This document shows positions 9,021 to 19,880 of a stretch of DNA of 64,000 nt, piece after piece. A model generated the notes under the pieces. That model was not told where the DNA came from, searched no databases, and saw only the letters and a program-made list of their open reading frames with translations. This DNA comes from Campylobacter concisus ATCC 51562. GTDB taxonomy: Bacteria; Campylobacterota; Campylobacteria; Campylobacterales; Campylobacteraceae. The stretch spans positions 297,424 through 361,423 of the forward strand of contig NZ_ANNI01000009.1 of NCBI RefSeq assembly GCF_000466745.1, written 5' to 3'. Made by a program: the position numbers and the translations under genes. The stretch's first letter is position 1. Every line of letters begins with the position of its first letter.

Positions 9021-9863
9021 TTATTTTTCAGTAATAATTATCTTAATGCCTTTAGTATCCACTAAATTTTCATCGATGATGATCTCATCTATCTTTGCTG
9101 CCCTTATCACGCCACTTTTTGGATTTTTTATGCTTTTTATCGCTCCGCTTGTGCTTACATCGACACTTGAATATTCAAACGCAAGACTCGTATCCATAAA
9201 AATGCAATCTTTTACGATCAAATTTTCCACGTAGCAAAGGGCTTGCAAACTCTTTATCGTGCAGTTTATGAGCGTCACATTTTTTGAGTTCCAAGCTAGA
9301 TATTCGCCTGAGATGAGGCAGTTTTGCGCTACCACATTTTCGCAGTTCCAAAAAGCATCTTTTGAAATGAGCTTTGAGTTTGTGATGCGAAGGTTTTTGC
9401 AGCTATCAAAGCAGTAATTTCCGTCTAAATTTAGCCCATCGATCTCTAAATTTTCACTATTTGCCCCAAAGTAATCGCCCCTAGCAAAGACATTTTTTAT
9501 CCTAACGCCCGTACATCCCCAAAGTGTTTCACTAGCATCTGAAAAATTTACATTTTCTAGCGAAATTTGCGAGCTTTTTCTAAAGCTTTTTGGAGCATTG
9601 ATGAGCGCGTCTTTGAAGCTTAAATTTGTGCTGTACCACATACCAGCCCTTGCTAGAGGCTCCAAGTATCCGCCATTTAGCGTGATGTCGCTTGCGTACC
9701 AAAGTGGATATTTGTAGGCAAAAACGCACTCATTTAGCTTTAAATTTGAGCTATGCTTTAGTGGCGACTCGCCATCTTCAAAGATACAGTTTGTAAAATT
9801 TACACTTTTTGCCCCAAACATCGCACGCTCGCCAGTAAAAATTTCTGCATTTTTCTCTTGCAT
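9021..9863 (-). CDS. DUF3737 right-handed beta-helix protein
   Basis: This 280-residue protein has no signal peptide. It is built of ~20-residue repeats with alternating hydrophobic positions and asparagine/cysteine ladders (NCIFEDGESPLKHSSN, NECVFAYKYPLWYAS, DYFGANSENLEIDG, GEYLAWNSKNVTLIN). This layout is typical of the DUF3737 parallel beta-helix family, which folds like pectate-lyase or pentapeptide proteins. No catalytic residues are assigned. The gene stands alone between accB and dcd. Family assignment is from the repeat pattern. The function is unknown. Confidence 0.78.
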   Translation of the reverse strand: MQEKNAEIFTGERAMFGAKSVNFTNCIFEDGESPLKHSSNLKLNECVFAYKYPLWYASDITLNGGYLEPLARAGMWYSTNLSFKDALINAPKSFRKSSQISLENVNFSDASETLWGCTGVRIKNVFARGDYFGANSENLEIDGLNLDGNYCFDSCKNLRITNSKLISKDAFWNCENVVAQNCLISGEYLAWNSKNVTLINCTIKSLQALCYVENLIVKDCIFMDTSLAFEYSSVDVSTSGAIKSIKNPKSGVIRAAKIDEIIIDENLVDTKGIKIIITEK

Positions 9864-9955
9864 TTTCGTCCCTTATTAATTTTTGCTGTTAAAATTATAC
9901 TAATTTTCATCTAATTTATTCGCTTTACTAAATTTACTTTAAAGACGCAAAGCGT

Positions 9956-9961
9956 TATAAT
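9956..9961 (+). promoter_or_regulatory. Putative sigma70 -10 box for dcd
   Basis: A perfect TATAAT lies 20 bp before the dcd ATG, followed by CGCCC and an AAAAAAGGAG ribosome site. As is usual in Campylobacter, there is no clear -35 hexamer, only AT-rich sequence upstream. Confidence 0.55.
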
Positions 9962-9981
9962 CGCCCAAAAAAGGAGCAAAA

Positions 9982-10542
9982 ATGGGTTTAAAGTCAGACT
10001 CTTGGATAAGAAAAATGTCGGTTGAGAAAAATATGATAGTGCCATTTGCCGAGGAGCAGGTCGGACGCGGCGTCGTTAGCTACGGCGTTTCTAGCTACGG
10101 CTACGATATCCGCGTTGGTGATGAGTTTAAAATTTTTACAAACATCGGCGGTACCGTGGTAGATCCCAAAAATTTCGACGAGAAAAACGTAGTGGATTTT
10201 AAGGGCGACGTCTGCATCGTACCGCCAAATTCTTTTGCTCTAGCGCGCACGATCGAGTACTTTAACATGCCTGATAACGTGCTAGCGATCTGCCTTGGCA
10301 AAAGCACCTACGCAAGGTGCGGCATCATCGTAAACGTCACGCCTTTTGAGCCTGGATTTAAGGGACACATCACGATAGAAATTTCAAACACGACACCACT
10401 TCCTGCGAAAATTTATGCAAATGAGGGTATCGCGCAGGTGCTATTTATCGAGGGTGATGAGCCTTGCGAGGTAACCTATGCTGACAAAAATGGTAAATAC
10501 CAAGCCCAAGAAGGCATCACGCTGCCTAGAATTTTGAAGTAA
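9982..10542 (+). CDS. dcd: dCTP deaminase
   Basis: This enzyme deaminates dCTP to dUTP, feeding dTTP synthesis. Its 186 residues are the usual length. Family landmarks are [15 protein letters not shown] (residues ~35-50), the catalytic block [24 protein letters not shown] (residues ~110-134) and [20 protein letters not shown]. The C-terminus [14 protein letters not shown] is the nucleotide-closing tail. The gene appears monocistronic, with its own TATAAT promoter and a strong terminator hairpin 8 bp after the stop. Confidence 0.96.
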   Translation: MGLKSDSWIRKMSVEKNMIVPFAEEQVGRGVVSYGVSSYGYDIRVGDEFKIFTNIGGTVVDPKNFDEKNVVDFKGDVCIVPPNSFALARTIEYFNMPDNVLAICLGKSTYARCGIIVNVTPFEPGFKGHITIEISNTTPLPAKIYANEGIAQVLFIEGDEPCEVTYADKNGKYQAQEGITLPRILK

Positions 10543-10549
10543 TTTTCAT

Positions 10550-10571
10550 GCCTTTGCGACCTTGCAAAGGC
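10550..10571 (+). terminator. Rho-independent-like terminator after dcd
   Basis: There is a perfect 8-bp inverted repeat GCCTTTGC / GCAAAGGC with a 6-base loop, 8 bp after the dcd stop. It is followed by an AT-rich tail (TAAATTTAAA) rather than a pure T run. Confidence 0.65.
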
Positions 10572-10672
10572 TAAATTTAAATACTACTTTTACAATTTCC
10601 TCTAAACATTAATTAAAATTTGACGAAATAGAATCTAGAAAGATAAAAAAATTTTTAATAAATTTTAAAATT

Positions 10673-10690
10673 TTGGCATAGCTTTTGCTT
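10673..10690 (+). promoter_or_regulatory. Sigma54 (RpoN) promoter of the pseudaminic acid operon
   Basis: The sequence TTGGCATAGCTTTTGCTT has GG at 10675-10676 and GC at 10687-10688, exactly ten bases apart, inside the consensus TTGG...TTGC frame. That is the defining -24/-12 geometry of RpoN promoters. Transcription would start near 10700, about 60 bp before pseB. In Campylobacter, RpoN together with FlgSR drives middle flagellar genes, so this would time sugar synthesis with hook assembly. A TATAAAAT run at ~10698 could be an additional sigma70 element. Confidence 0.7.
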
Positions 10691-10742
10691 AAATTTTTAT
10701 AAAATACAATTTAGATTTAGCTATTTATACCCCAAAAAATAG

Positions 10743-12865
<2,123 letters not shown>

Positions 12866-12867
12866 AA

Positions 12868-13548
12868 ATGATCTGCATCATCCCAGCAAGAGGCGGTAGC
12901 AAGAGAATACCTGGCAAAAATATAAAAGACTTTTTAGGCAAGCCCTTAATCGCATATAGCATCGAGGCTGCACTAAATTCTAAAGTTTTTAGCGAAGTGA
13001 TCGTAAGCACTGATGATGAAATGATCGCAAATGTGGCTAGAGAATTTGGAGCTATCGTGCCATTTTTTAGAGATGCAAACCTAAGCGATGACTACGCGAC
13101 AAGTACTGATGTGATAAAAGACGCGATAAGACGCGTAAAATCTAGCTTTAGTGACGTCTGCTGCCTTTATGCCACAGCACCGCTTATAACGGCTGAAATT
13201 TTAAAAGAGGCCGCAGGAGAGTTTAAAAGGCAGGAATGTAAATTTTTATTTTCAGCGACTGCGTTTGATTTTCCTATACAAAGGGCGATAAAACTTGACG
13301 AAAATGCTAGAGTTAGCATGTTTTATCCGCAGTTTGAAAAGACACGCTCGCAAGATCTTGAGCCTGCGTTTCATGACGCTGGGGCATTTTATTTTGGTAA
13401 AAAAGAGGCTTGGCTGGAGTGCAGTGCTTTGTTTACACCACACTCAAAGGCATATTTATTGCCAAGAAATTTAGTCTGCGACATCGACACACTAGAGGAT
13501 TTTGAGTTTGCTAAGAAGCTTTATTTGATAAATAATGGAAAGATTTGA
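12868..13548 (+). CDS. pseF: CMP-pseudaminic acid cytidylyltransferase
   Basis: PseF activates pseudaminic acid with CTP to give CMP-Pse, the donor for flagellin glycosylation. The 226-residue nucleotidyltransferase begins with the CTP-binding IIPARGGSKRIPGKNIKDF and contains VIVSTDDEMIANVA, CLYATAPLI and FHDAGAFYFGKKEAW, as in NeuA/PseF enzymes. It starts 2 bp after pseC, and its TGA directly abuts the TTG start of pseG. In the pathway PseF acts last, after PseI, so gene order does not follow reaction order. Confidence 0.94.
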   Translation: MICIIPARGGSKRIPGKNIKDFLGKPLIAYSIEAALNSKVFSEVIVSTDDEMIANVAREFGAIVPFFRDANLSDDYATSTDVIKDAIRRVKSSFSDVCCLYATAPLITAEILKEAAGEFKRQECKFLFSATAFDFPIQRAIKLDENARVSMFYPQFEKTRSQDLEPAFHDAGAFYFGKKEAWLECSALFTPHSKAYLLPRNLVCDIDTLEDFEFAKKLYLINNGKI

Positions 13549-14421
13549 TTGAAAGAATTTAAAGAGCTCCCCCTGCTAAAAACGCTCGTGCGCGCTGATA
13601 GTAGCAGTAAGATAGGGCATGGGCACATTAGGCGAGACCTTTTGCTTGCTAAAAAATTTAACGACATCTCATTTGCGTCTTTGAGGCTAGATGGTGACAT
13701 TTTTGATGAGATAAACTACCCCAAATTTACTCTAAGAAGTGGCGAGATAGATGAGCTTTGCGAACTTATAAAAGATAATAAATTTGAGCTTCTTATCATC
13801 GACCACTACGGCTTTAGCTTTGAAGACGAAAGAGCTATAAAAGAAAAAACTGGCATTAAAATTTTATCATTTGACGACACTTACGAAAAACATTTTGCAG
13901 ACTATATTTTAAATGTAAATTTATATGCACAAAAGGCAAGATACGAGAGGCTTGTAGAAAAAAGCTGTGAGGTGTTTTGTGGAAGCGAGTTTTTGCTAGT
14001 TAGAGATGAGTTTTATGAAGAAGCGCAGGTAAAAAGGGAGAAAATTTACGACTACGCTATCATTCTTGGAGGCACTGATATCTCAGGCCTCGGAGCTAAA
14101 ATTTCAGAAAAACTGCTCCTTAAAAAGCTAAAAACAGCCGTCATCACAACTAGCGGAAATAAAAACTTAAGCGCACTAAAAGAGATATCTAGTAAAAACG
14201 AAAATTTTAGCCTTTTTGTAGATAGTAAAAGCGTAGCAAGGCTGATGAACGAAGCTAAAATACTTATCATAACAGCAAGCTCGCTTGTAAATGAGGCTTA
14301 TATTTTGGGAGCTAAATTTAAAGCCATTTGCGTAGCGGATAATCAAAAAGAGATCTTTGCTTGGCTAAAAGAAAATGGATATGAGGCTTACTGGGGAGAT
14401 GAAATTTGCTTGAGCTTATAA
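13549..14421 (+). CDS. pseG: UDP-2,4-diacetamido-2,4,6-trideoxy-beta-L-altropyranose hydrolase
   Basis: PseG removes UDP to release the 2,4-diacetamido sugar used by PseI. This 290-residue GT-B-fold protein has the N-terminal LVRADSSSKIGHGHIRRDLL block (the His of GHGHIRRD is at the catalytic site). Its C-terminal half carries YAIILGGTD and TASSLVNEAYILGAKF. The start is TTG, placed directly on the pseF stop with no spacer, so translation probably depends on termination of pseF. It overlaps pseH by 16 bases. Confidence 0.92.
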   Translation: MKEFKELPLLKTLVRADSSSKIGHGHIRRDLLLAKKFNDISFASLRLDGDIFDEINYPKFTLRSGEIDELCELIKDNKFELLIIDHYGFSFEDERAIKEKTGIKILSFDDTYEKHFADYILNVNLYAQKARYERLVEKSCEVFCGSEFLLVRDEFYEEAQVKREKIYDYAIILGGTDISGLGAKISEKLLLKKLKTAVITTSGNKNLSALKEISSKNENFSLFVDSKSVARLMNEAKILIITASSLVNEAYILGAKFKAICVADNQKEIFAWLKENGYEAYWGDEICLSL

Positions 14422-14864
14422 ATTTTACCTCGCTTAGTGGCGAGCAAAAACTGATGGTCTTAAAGTGGCGAAATGACGAGCGTATAGCCAAATTTATGAA
14501 AAACAAAAGCGTTGGCAAAGAGGAGCATTTTGCTTTTTTAGAGAGATTAAAGAGCATTCAAGATAAGATCTACTTTTTAGTAAAAGACGAGGGTGAATTT
14601 ATCGGAGTGGTGAGCTTCGTTGATATAACGAAAGAGAGTTGCGAATTTGGCGTTTATAAAAACCCAGAGCTAAAAGGAGTGGGTAAAAAGCTGCTTGATC
14701 TCATAAAAGACTACGCTTTTTTTACATTAAAAGTTGGCTCGCTAAAGGCAAAAGCTTATAATAACAACAAAAAAGCGCTCGCACTTTATGAAAATTTTGG
14801 CTTTAGGATCTATGCAAAAGATGGTGAGTTTAGCTATCTTGAGCTAAAAAATAAAACGGACTAG
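14406..14864 (+). CDS. pseH: UDP-4-amino sugar N-acetyltransferase
   Basis: PseH acetylates the 4-amino group of the PseC product using acetyl-CoA. This 152-residue GNAT-family protein has the N-terminal FTSLSGEQKLMVLKWRNDERIAKFM, typical of PseH. The acetyl-CoA-binding region is ELKGVGKKLLDLIKDYAF (residues ~95-112), and the C-terminal part is KAYNNNKKALALYENFGF. The TTG start overlaps the end of pseG by 16 bases, and the next gene starts 4 bp after its stop. Confidence 0.9.
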   Translation: MLELINFTSLSGEQKLMVLKWRNDERIAKFMKNKSVGKEEHFAFLERLKSIQDKIYFLVKDEGEFIGVVSFVDITKESCEFGVYKNPELKGVGKKLLDLIKDYAFFTLKVGSLKAKAYNNNKKALALYENFGFRIYAKDGEFSYLELKNKTD

Positions 14865-14867
14865 CGG

Positions 14868-15899
14868 ATGAAAATAGGAAATTTTGATACATACAAAAAG
14901 GTCTTTATAATAGCAGAGCTCTCTGCTAATCACAGCGGTAGCCTAAAAACGGCGGTAGATACGATAAAGGCGGCTAAGCGCGCTGGAGCTGACGCGATAA
15001 AGCTTCAGACATATACGCCTGATAGCCTGACTCTAAATTCGCACCTAGACGACTTTGTCATAAAAGGCGGACTTTGGGATGGGAGAAATTTATACGAGCT
15101 TTACCAAGAGGCGCTAACGCCAAAAGAGTGGCATGCTGAGCTTTTTAAAGTGGCAAAAGAGGAGGGGCTTGTCTGCTTTTCAAGCCCATTTTGTAAGGAG
15201 GACGCCAACTTTTTAGAGCAGTTTAACCCGCCAGCTTATAAGATCGCAAGTTTTGAGGTGACGGACTATGATTTTGTAGAATTTGTAGCCAAAAAAGGCA
15301 AGCCCATCATCATCTCAACTGGCATAGCCTACGAAGAAGAGATACAAGCCGTGGTGCAAATTTGCAAAAATGCAGGCAATAGCGATATCGCCCTTTTAAA
15401 ATGCACTTCAAGCTACCCAGCACAGCTAAATGGTATGAATTTGCAAACGATAGCTGATATGAGAAAGAAATTTGGCGTAGAGGTCGGCTTTTCTGATCAT
15501 ACATTAGGCGTGACAGCTCCAGTTGTTGCGGTTAGTTTGGGTGCTAGGATAATTGAAAAGCATTTTATACTTGATAAAAGCGTAAAAAGCGTTGATAGCG
15601 CATTTAGTCTTGATGAGAACGAATTTGCTCTTATGACAAAATGCGTTAGAGAGGCCGAGGAGCTTTTGGGTGTGGTAAACTACGAGCTAGATGAAAAAGC
15701 GGTTTTAAATAGGAGATTTTCACGCTCACTTTATGCAAGCGCAGATATAAAAAAGGGTGAAAATTTTAGCGAGCAAAATATAAGGAGCGTGCGTCCAGGG
15801 TACGGCCTGCACCCTAAATTTTTAAAAGAGCTGATCGGCAAAAAAGCAAAAAGAGATATAAAATTTAGCGAGAGATTAACAAAGGGGGATTTGATATGA
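14868..15899 (+). CDS. pseI: Pseudaminic acid synthase
   Basis: PseI condenses the 6-deoxy-AltdiNAc sugar with phosphoenolpyruvate to form pseudaminic acid. The 343-residue NeuB-family protein has an N-terminal TIM barrel (FIIAELSANHSGSLKTAVD, AGADAIKLQTYTPDSL, ARIIEKHFILD). The C-terminal antifreeze-like SAF domain begins near residue 285 (SRSLYASADIKKGENFSEQN, ending at RSVRPGYGLHP). It overlaps the following maf gene by 4 bases (ATGA), which ties sugar synthesis directly to transfer. Confidence 0.95.
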   Translation: MKIGNFDTYKKVFIIAELSANHSGSLKTAVDTIKAAKRAGADAIKLQTYTPDSLTLNSHLDDFVIKGGLWDGRNLYELYQEALTPKEWHAELFKVAKEEGLVCFSSPFCKEDANFLEQFNPPAYKIASFEVTDYDFVEFVAKKGKPIIISTGIAYEEEIQAVVQICKNAGNSDIALLKCTSSYPAQLNGMNLQTIADMRKKFGVEVGFSDHTLGVTAPVVAVSLGARIIEKHFILDKSVKSVDSAFSLDENEFALMTKCVREAEELLGVVNYELDEKAVLNRRFSRSLYASADIKKGENFSEQNIRSVRPGYGLHPKFLKELIGKKAKRDIKFSERLTKGDLI

Positions 15900-17917
15900 A
15901 CAATAAAAATGATAAGGCATCTAATAAAAAGGCAAAACCATCTAAAGATAATGTATCAAATATCCAAAATCCTATCTTTCAAAAAAATCTTCAAGCACTA
16001 TTTCAACAAGATGAAATTCTAGCAGCTAGACTTTGGTCTATTGCTGGCAATGAAGACTATGAAATTTTTATAGGAAAAGATCCAATTGATATAAATTTAA
16101 TAAACAAGCATACTTTTAAATATATCTATGAAAATCCTGGAGCAGACATTTTAAAGCTGCTTGAAGATATAGAAAGTGACTATAAACGTTATCCGATACT
16201 ATTTTTTTATGGACTAGGTAATGGTGTACTCTATAAAGCACTAGCAAAAAATGAAACACACCAAAAAATCGTAGTCATAGAGCCAGAGATCGAGATCATA
16301 TATCTTGTTTTAAATGTTATTGATCTATCAAACGAACTAGAAAGTGGACAGATAATACTTTTTTATTCAAAATTTGCCACCTATACACATTTTTATTATC
16401 TGGTTACAGAAGCGAAACTAAACTCATATGCAAAAACCTATGATAATCTTATGATTCATATGCCTTTTTATGATCAATTTGAAGAGGACTACATAAGAAT
16501 AAATAAAGAGATTACAAGAGCATTTTCTCAAATAGTAGTTGCTCACGGCAATAGCATAGACGATCTTTTATTAGGTACAAGACAAAATTGTGAAAATTTA
16601 GTTCCTATGATTAGCAATTATTGCTACACGAGCCTTGTTAAAAAAAGATATGGTCTTATGGATACAGCTATAATTGTATCAACTGGTCCAAGCCTAGATA
16701 AACAGCTTAATACACTTAAAAAATTTGCTCCATATGTTAGCATTATAAGCGTTGATGCATCTTATCCAATACTTGCAAGACATGGTATAAAGCCTGATTA
16801 TGTAATGTCGATTGAAAGAATAGAACCAACTTCTAGTTTTTTTGAAAAAAAGCATCCGAATATTGATGACAATATACACTTTATTGTTGCCTCAGTTACA
16901 CACAAGCAAACTATTAAAAATATCTTGCCAAGAAAACTAGTACTAACTATGAGACCTCAACAAGAGGAGTATATGTTTGGTCTAAAAAGATATGGATACT
17001 TGGGTGTGGGACATAGTTGTGCAAACATGGCCTATCAGCTAGCCTATGTCTTAGGACATAAAAATATCGTTTTTATAGGACAGGATCTAGCATTTGGTAA
17101 AGATGGGGCGAGCCATGCAAAAGGTCACGCTTTTGCGCAAGCGGATGAAAATTTATATGTTAAAGCTTATGGCGGAGAGGGAGAGGTTAAAACAACGTAT
17201 GTTTGGACTCTATTTAAAAATCAGTTTGAAAATGACATCGCCCAATCAAGCTTAGAGAATATAAAATCATATAACTGTACCGAAGGTGGTGCTAGAATAG
17301 AAGGAACTATAGAAAGGCCGTTTTTAGAAGTAATGTATGAGCTATGCAAAGACAAAGAGATTAAAAAACTGCCTAATATCAAAAAAGACAGTGAAATGAC
17401 GGTAAATAAAAACCTTTTAAAAGCTTATAAAGTCATACTTGCAAAGATAAAAGCTCAAAGTGAAGTCAAACAACAAATAGAAAAAGTCTTTTTAGAAGTG
17501 GTGCCTAGTATAGATAAATTGCTTGAGCTCAATAAAGAAAATAAAATAGAAAAAAAGCACTTTAATGAGCTTCTTAAAATAACAAAAAAGATAGATAAAC
17601 TAAAAGATGTAATCGCAAAACGTAATTATCAAAAATATGTAGATAATATATTACAAATTTCAGTCTATTATCAAGAACTTGAGCTTGCAAAAATTTCTGT
17701 AGCACCAAGTGACACAACCATCCAAAAAACCAACAAGCTTCTTATGTGGGTAAATATGCACAAGTACTGGATGTTCTCCGCAGCTGGCGGACTAAATGCC
17801 GACATCGAAGTTACTAAAAAAGCTTCAAAAGCACTTGTTGCTGAGCTAAAAAAGAGAAAACTAATAACTAAAAATGAGATAGGAAAAGCAAAAGAAAATT
17901 TTATACTGAGTATATAA
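15896..17917 (+). CDS. maf: Motility accessory factor (Maf), flagellin glycosyltransferase family
   Basis: Maf proteins are needed to transfer pseudaminic or legionaminic acid onto flagellin Ser/Thr residues in the cytoplasm. The 673-residue protein has the central MptE-like/DUF115 domain: AIIVSTGPSLDKQLNTLKKF near residue 259, IISVDASYPILARHGIKPDYVMSIER, and GVGHSCANMAYQLAYVLGHKNIVFIGQDLAF. A lysine-rich helical region occupies the C-terminal 200 residues. It overlaps pseI by 4 bases and ends the operon, with two hairpins downstream. Codon use is clearly more A/T-rich than in the pse genes, as often seen in the recombining Maf family. Confidence 0.92.
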   Translation: MNNKNDKASNKKAKPSKDNVSNIQNPIFQKNLQALFQQDEILAARLWSIAGNEDYEIFIGKDPIDINLINKHTFKYIYENPGADILKLLEDIESDYKRYPILFFYGLGNGVLYKALAKNETHQKIVVIEPEIEIIYLVLNVIDLSNELESGQIILFYSKFATYTHFYYLVTEAKLNSYAKTYDNLMIHMPFYDQFEEDYIRINKEITRAFSQIVVAHGNSIDDLLLGTRQNCENLVPMISNYCYTSLVKKRYGLMDTAIIVSTGPSLDKQLNTLKKFAPYVSIISVDASYPILARHGIKPDYVMSIERIEPTSSFFEKKHPNIDDNIHFIVASVTHKQTIKNILPRKLVLTMRPQQEEYMFGLKRYGYLGVGHSCANMAYQLAYVLGHKNIVFIGQDLAFGKDGASHAKGHAFAQADENLYVKAYGGEGEVKTTYVWTLFKNQFENDIAQSSLENIKSYNCTEGGARIEGTIERPFLEVMYELCKDKEIKKLPNIKKDSEMTVNKNLLKAYKVILAKIKAQSEVKQQIEKVFLEVVPSIDKLLELNKENKIEKKHFNELLKITKKIDKLKDVIAKRNYQKYVDNILQISVYYQELELAKISVAPSDTTIQKTNKLLMWVNMHKYWMFSAAGGLNADIEVTKKASKALVAELKKRKLITKNEIGKAKENFILSI

Positions 17918-17925
17918 GCTAATTT

Positions 17926-17957
17926 GTAAGTAGAATTATTTTACTTACGATCTTTTT
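17926..17957 (+). terminator. Terminator of the pse-maf operon
   Basis: An inverted repeat GTAAGTA / TACTTAC (17926-17932 and 17942-17948) is followed by GATCTTTTTATT. It lies 9 bp after the maf stop and has the stem-plus-T-tract layout of an intrinsic terminator on the plus strand. Confidence 0.65.
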
Positions 17958-17961
17958 ATTT

Positions 17962-17983
17962 GGCTTACTAGTTTTAGTAAGCC
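17962..17983. terminator. Second hairpin between maf and flagellin
   Basis: A perfect 9-bp inverted repeat GGCTTACTA / TAGTAAGCC with a 4-base loop lies just beyond the first terminator. With no T run on the plus strand, it may act for minus-strand read-through from flagellin (an A/T-rich tail follows on that strand) or as a bidirectional barrier. Confidence 0.45.
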
Positions 17984-18076
17984 TCTGTCACAATTATAAA
18001 TTTATAACACAACCCATTATAAACCACTAGAGCAAAGACAAAATAGATACATTACTATTTATTTTTAGTAGATAAA

Positions 18077-18160
18077 GCCCCAAAGTTAAACTCTGGGGCG
18101 TGGGTTTGCGTATTGTAAAAGCATTAACACTCTTAAGGCTTTGTTACTGCGACAAAGCCT
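18077..18160 (-). terminator. Two hairpins downstream of the flagellin gene
   Basis: Reading the minus strand after the flagellin stop, there is first a perfect 8-bp repeat AGGCTTTG / CAAAGCCT (18136-18160). A second repeat GCCCCA...TGGGGC with an inner AGTT/AACT pair follows (18077-18099) and is trailed by TTTATC. Together they are likely to end the abundant flagellin transcript and protect its 3' end. Confidence 0.55.
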
Positions 18161-18181
18161 CTATCTAAAACCTTAATGAAA

Positions 18182-19687
18182 CTATTGTAGAAGCTTCATT
18201 ACGTTTTGTTGTACGCTGTTTGCTTGACTCATAGCATAAGCACCTGATTGAGCTAGGATATTATGTTTTGAGAAGTTAGCAGACTCACTAGCAAAATCAA
18301 CGTCTCTGATTTGAGACTCTGCTGATTTTACGTTAACTTGAGTTACAGTTATGTTATTAACTGTAGCTTGAAGTTGGTTTTGAACTGAACCAAGGTCTGA
18401 ACGAACTTGATCAAGTGTTTTTTGAGCAGACTCAGCGATACTCATAACAGCCATCGCACCGCGAAGTGTCATAACACCAGCAGACTGAGCTACTGATAAA
18501 GCTCCACTCATTCTTTGGAAGCCCATAGCTGTTGCTAGGGTTTTATCTATTTGACCTCTTATATCTCTTAGTGATACTGATTGTTGAGCACCACCATTAG
18601 CAGAGAATGCTAGAGATAGTTTAGCAACACCACCAGCATTTAGCTTGATATCTCTACCGTCAAGACGAACTAGGTTTAGTCTACCTACAAATCCAGTTAA
18701 AGATGTACCTTTAGCAGCTGCACCTTTACCGCCAAGACCCTTTGAGATGTCTTTACCAGAAGCTACGATAGCACGGCCATCACGGCTTGTTAGTACCATT
18801 TTACCAGTTTCGGCATCAACAGAAGCTTCAACACCAGTTTGGTCTTTTACAGAGTTGATAGCATTTACAAGTGCACCGTTTGCATCATTTGCTTTAACCT
18901 CTAGATCACCAATTTTAACACCGTTGATTGTTAAAGACTGAATTAAACCACCGCCAATAGCAGCGCTTGCTTTCCAAGTAACGTCAGCTGTAGCTCTAAC
19001 ACCAGTTCTATCAGCAACTTTGTTGATATTCTCAGCTAGAGCACCAAGACCTTTACCGATACCTGTTGAGATAGTAGCAGCTGTAACGCCAACATCATTT
19101 ACACCATCAACGTTTAAGAATTTAAGATTTACTGTACCCATAGCTGTAAGTAGTCTTGAACTCTCAAAACGTGTAAGACCGATCTTATCAGACGTAGTCG
19201 CACCAATACTTGCTTTAACAGTTTGGTTTGAGTAAGCACCTATTTGGAATTCTTTATTAGAGAATGTTCCGTTTAGTAGTTGCTGACCGTTAAATGAAGT
19301 AGTGTTACCGATATTGTCAAGCTCTTCCATTAGACGAACGATATCAGCTTGCAATGCTTGGCGTGATTGAGTTGTTTGGCCGTCTTGAGCTGATTGAGTA
19401 GCTTTTGTCTTGATAGTATCAAGAATTTTTAGCTGCTCGTCCATAGCTTTATCGGCAACTTGAATGATACCAATAGCATCATTACCGTTTGCAATAGCTT
19501 GACCTAAAGCTGAAGCTTGACTTCTTAAGCTATCTGCAATAGATAGACCTGAAGCATCGTCTGCAGCTGTTTGAATCCTAAGACCTGAGCTAAGTTTGTT
19601 AAGTGACTTAGATAGGTCAGTGTTGTTGCTAACTGCGTTAGCGTGTGTGTTAAGTGCGTTTACGTTTGTGTTAATACGAAAACTCAT
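18182..19687 (-). CDS. flaA: Flagellin
   Basis: This is the major filament subunit, 501 residues. The start [19 protein letters not shown] at 19687 is the canonical flagellin N-terminus, although the frame stays open a further 86 codons upstream across the promoter. The conserved D0/D1 helices are at the N-terminus ([20 protein letters not shown]) and C-terminus ([19 protein letters not shown], ending [12 protein letters not shown]). The central surface domain, residues ~200-400, is Ser/Thr/Lys/Gly-rich and a likely target for pseudaminic acid. An AAAAGGATTTACA ribosome site and a sigma28 promoter precede it. Whether it corresponds to FlaA or FlaB cannot be told here, but the sigma28 promoter favours FlaA. 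Confidence 0.96.
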   Translation of the reverse strand: MSFRINTNVNALNTHANAVSNNTDLSKSLNKLSSGLRIQTAADDASGLSIADSLRSQASALGQAIANGNDAIGIIQVADKAMDEQLKILDTIKTKATQSAQDGQTTQSRQALQADIVRLMEELDNIGNTTSFNGQQLLNGTFSNKEFQIGAYSNQTVKASIGATTSDKIGLTRFESSRLLTAMGTVNLKFLNVDGVNDVGVTAATISTGIGKGLGALAENINKVADRTGVRATADVTWKASAAIGGGLIQSLTINGVKIGDLEVKANDANGALVNAINSVKDQTGVEASVDAETGKMVLTSRDGRAIVASGKDISKGLGGKGAAAKGTSLTGFVGRLNLVRLDGRDIKLNAGGVAKLSLAFSANGGAQQSVSLRDIRGQIDKTLATAMGFQRMSGALSVAQSAGVMTLRGAMAVMSIAESAQKTLDQVRSDLGSVQNQLQATVNNITVTQVNVKSAESQIRDVDFASESANFSKHNILAQSGAYAMSQANSVQQNVMKLLQ

Positions 19688-19736
19688 TGTAAATCCTTTT
19701 AATTTTTTAGTTACGACTTCTTGTCGCACAAAAACT

Positions 19737-19763
19737 ATATCGTGAAATTTTTTAAAAACTTTA
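19737..19763 (-). promoter_or_regulatory. Sigma28 (FliA) promoter of flagellin
   Basis: On the minus strand TAAAGT (19763-19758) and CGATAT (19742-19737) are separated by about 15 bases. CGATAT is the characteristic Campylobacter FliA -10 element and TAAAG its -35. The -10 lies about 50 bp before the flagellin ATG, giving a leader of ~45 bases. Confidence 0.8.
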
Positions 19764-19840
19764 TAGGCATGAATGAAAAAATTTTTAAAATAATGAAGAC
19801 GGATTTGATTTTTATGTCTTGATACTTTAAAAATTATTTC

Positions 19841-19849
19841 TGCTACAAT
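19841..19849 (+). promoter_or_regulatory. Putative extended -10 promoter of topA
   Basis: TGCTACAAT is an extended -10 element (TGN plus a TATAAT-like hexamer) 32 bp upstream of the topA ATG. It is divergent from the flagellin promoter. Confidence 0.45.
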
Positions 19850-19880
19850 TACGCCAAAAAATTTAAAGGCTATATATATA

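Noticed and set aside
18645..18941. Open frame antisense to flagellin (and similar antisense frames at 4678, 11075, 46826, 51178, 54186)
   Set aside because: They are shadows of strongly coded genes on the other strand, without ribosome sites or recognisable families.
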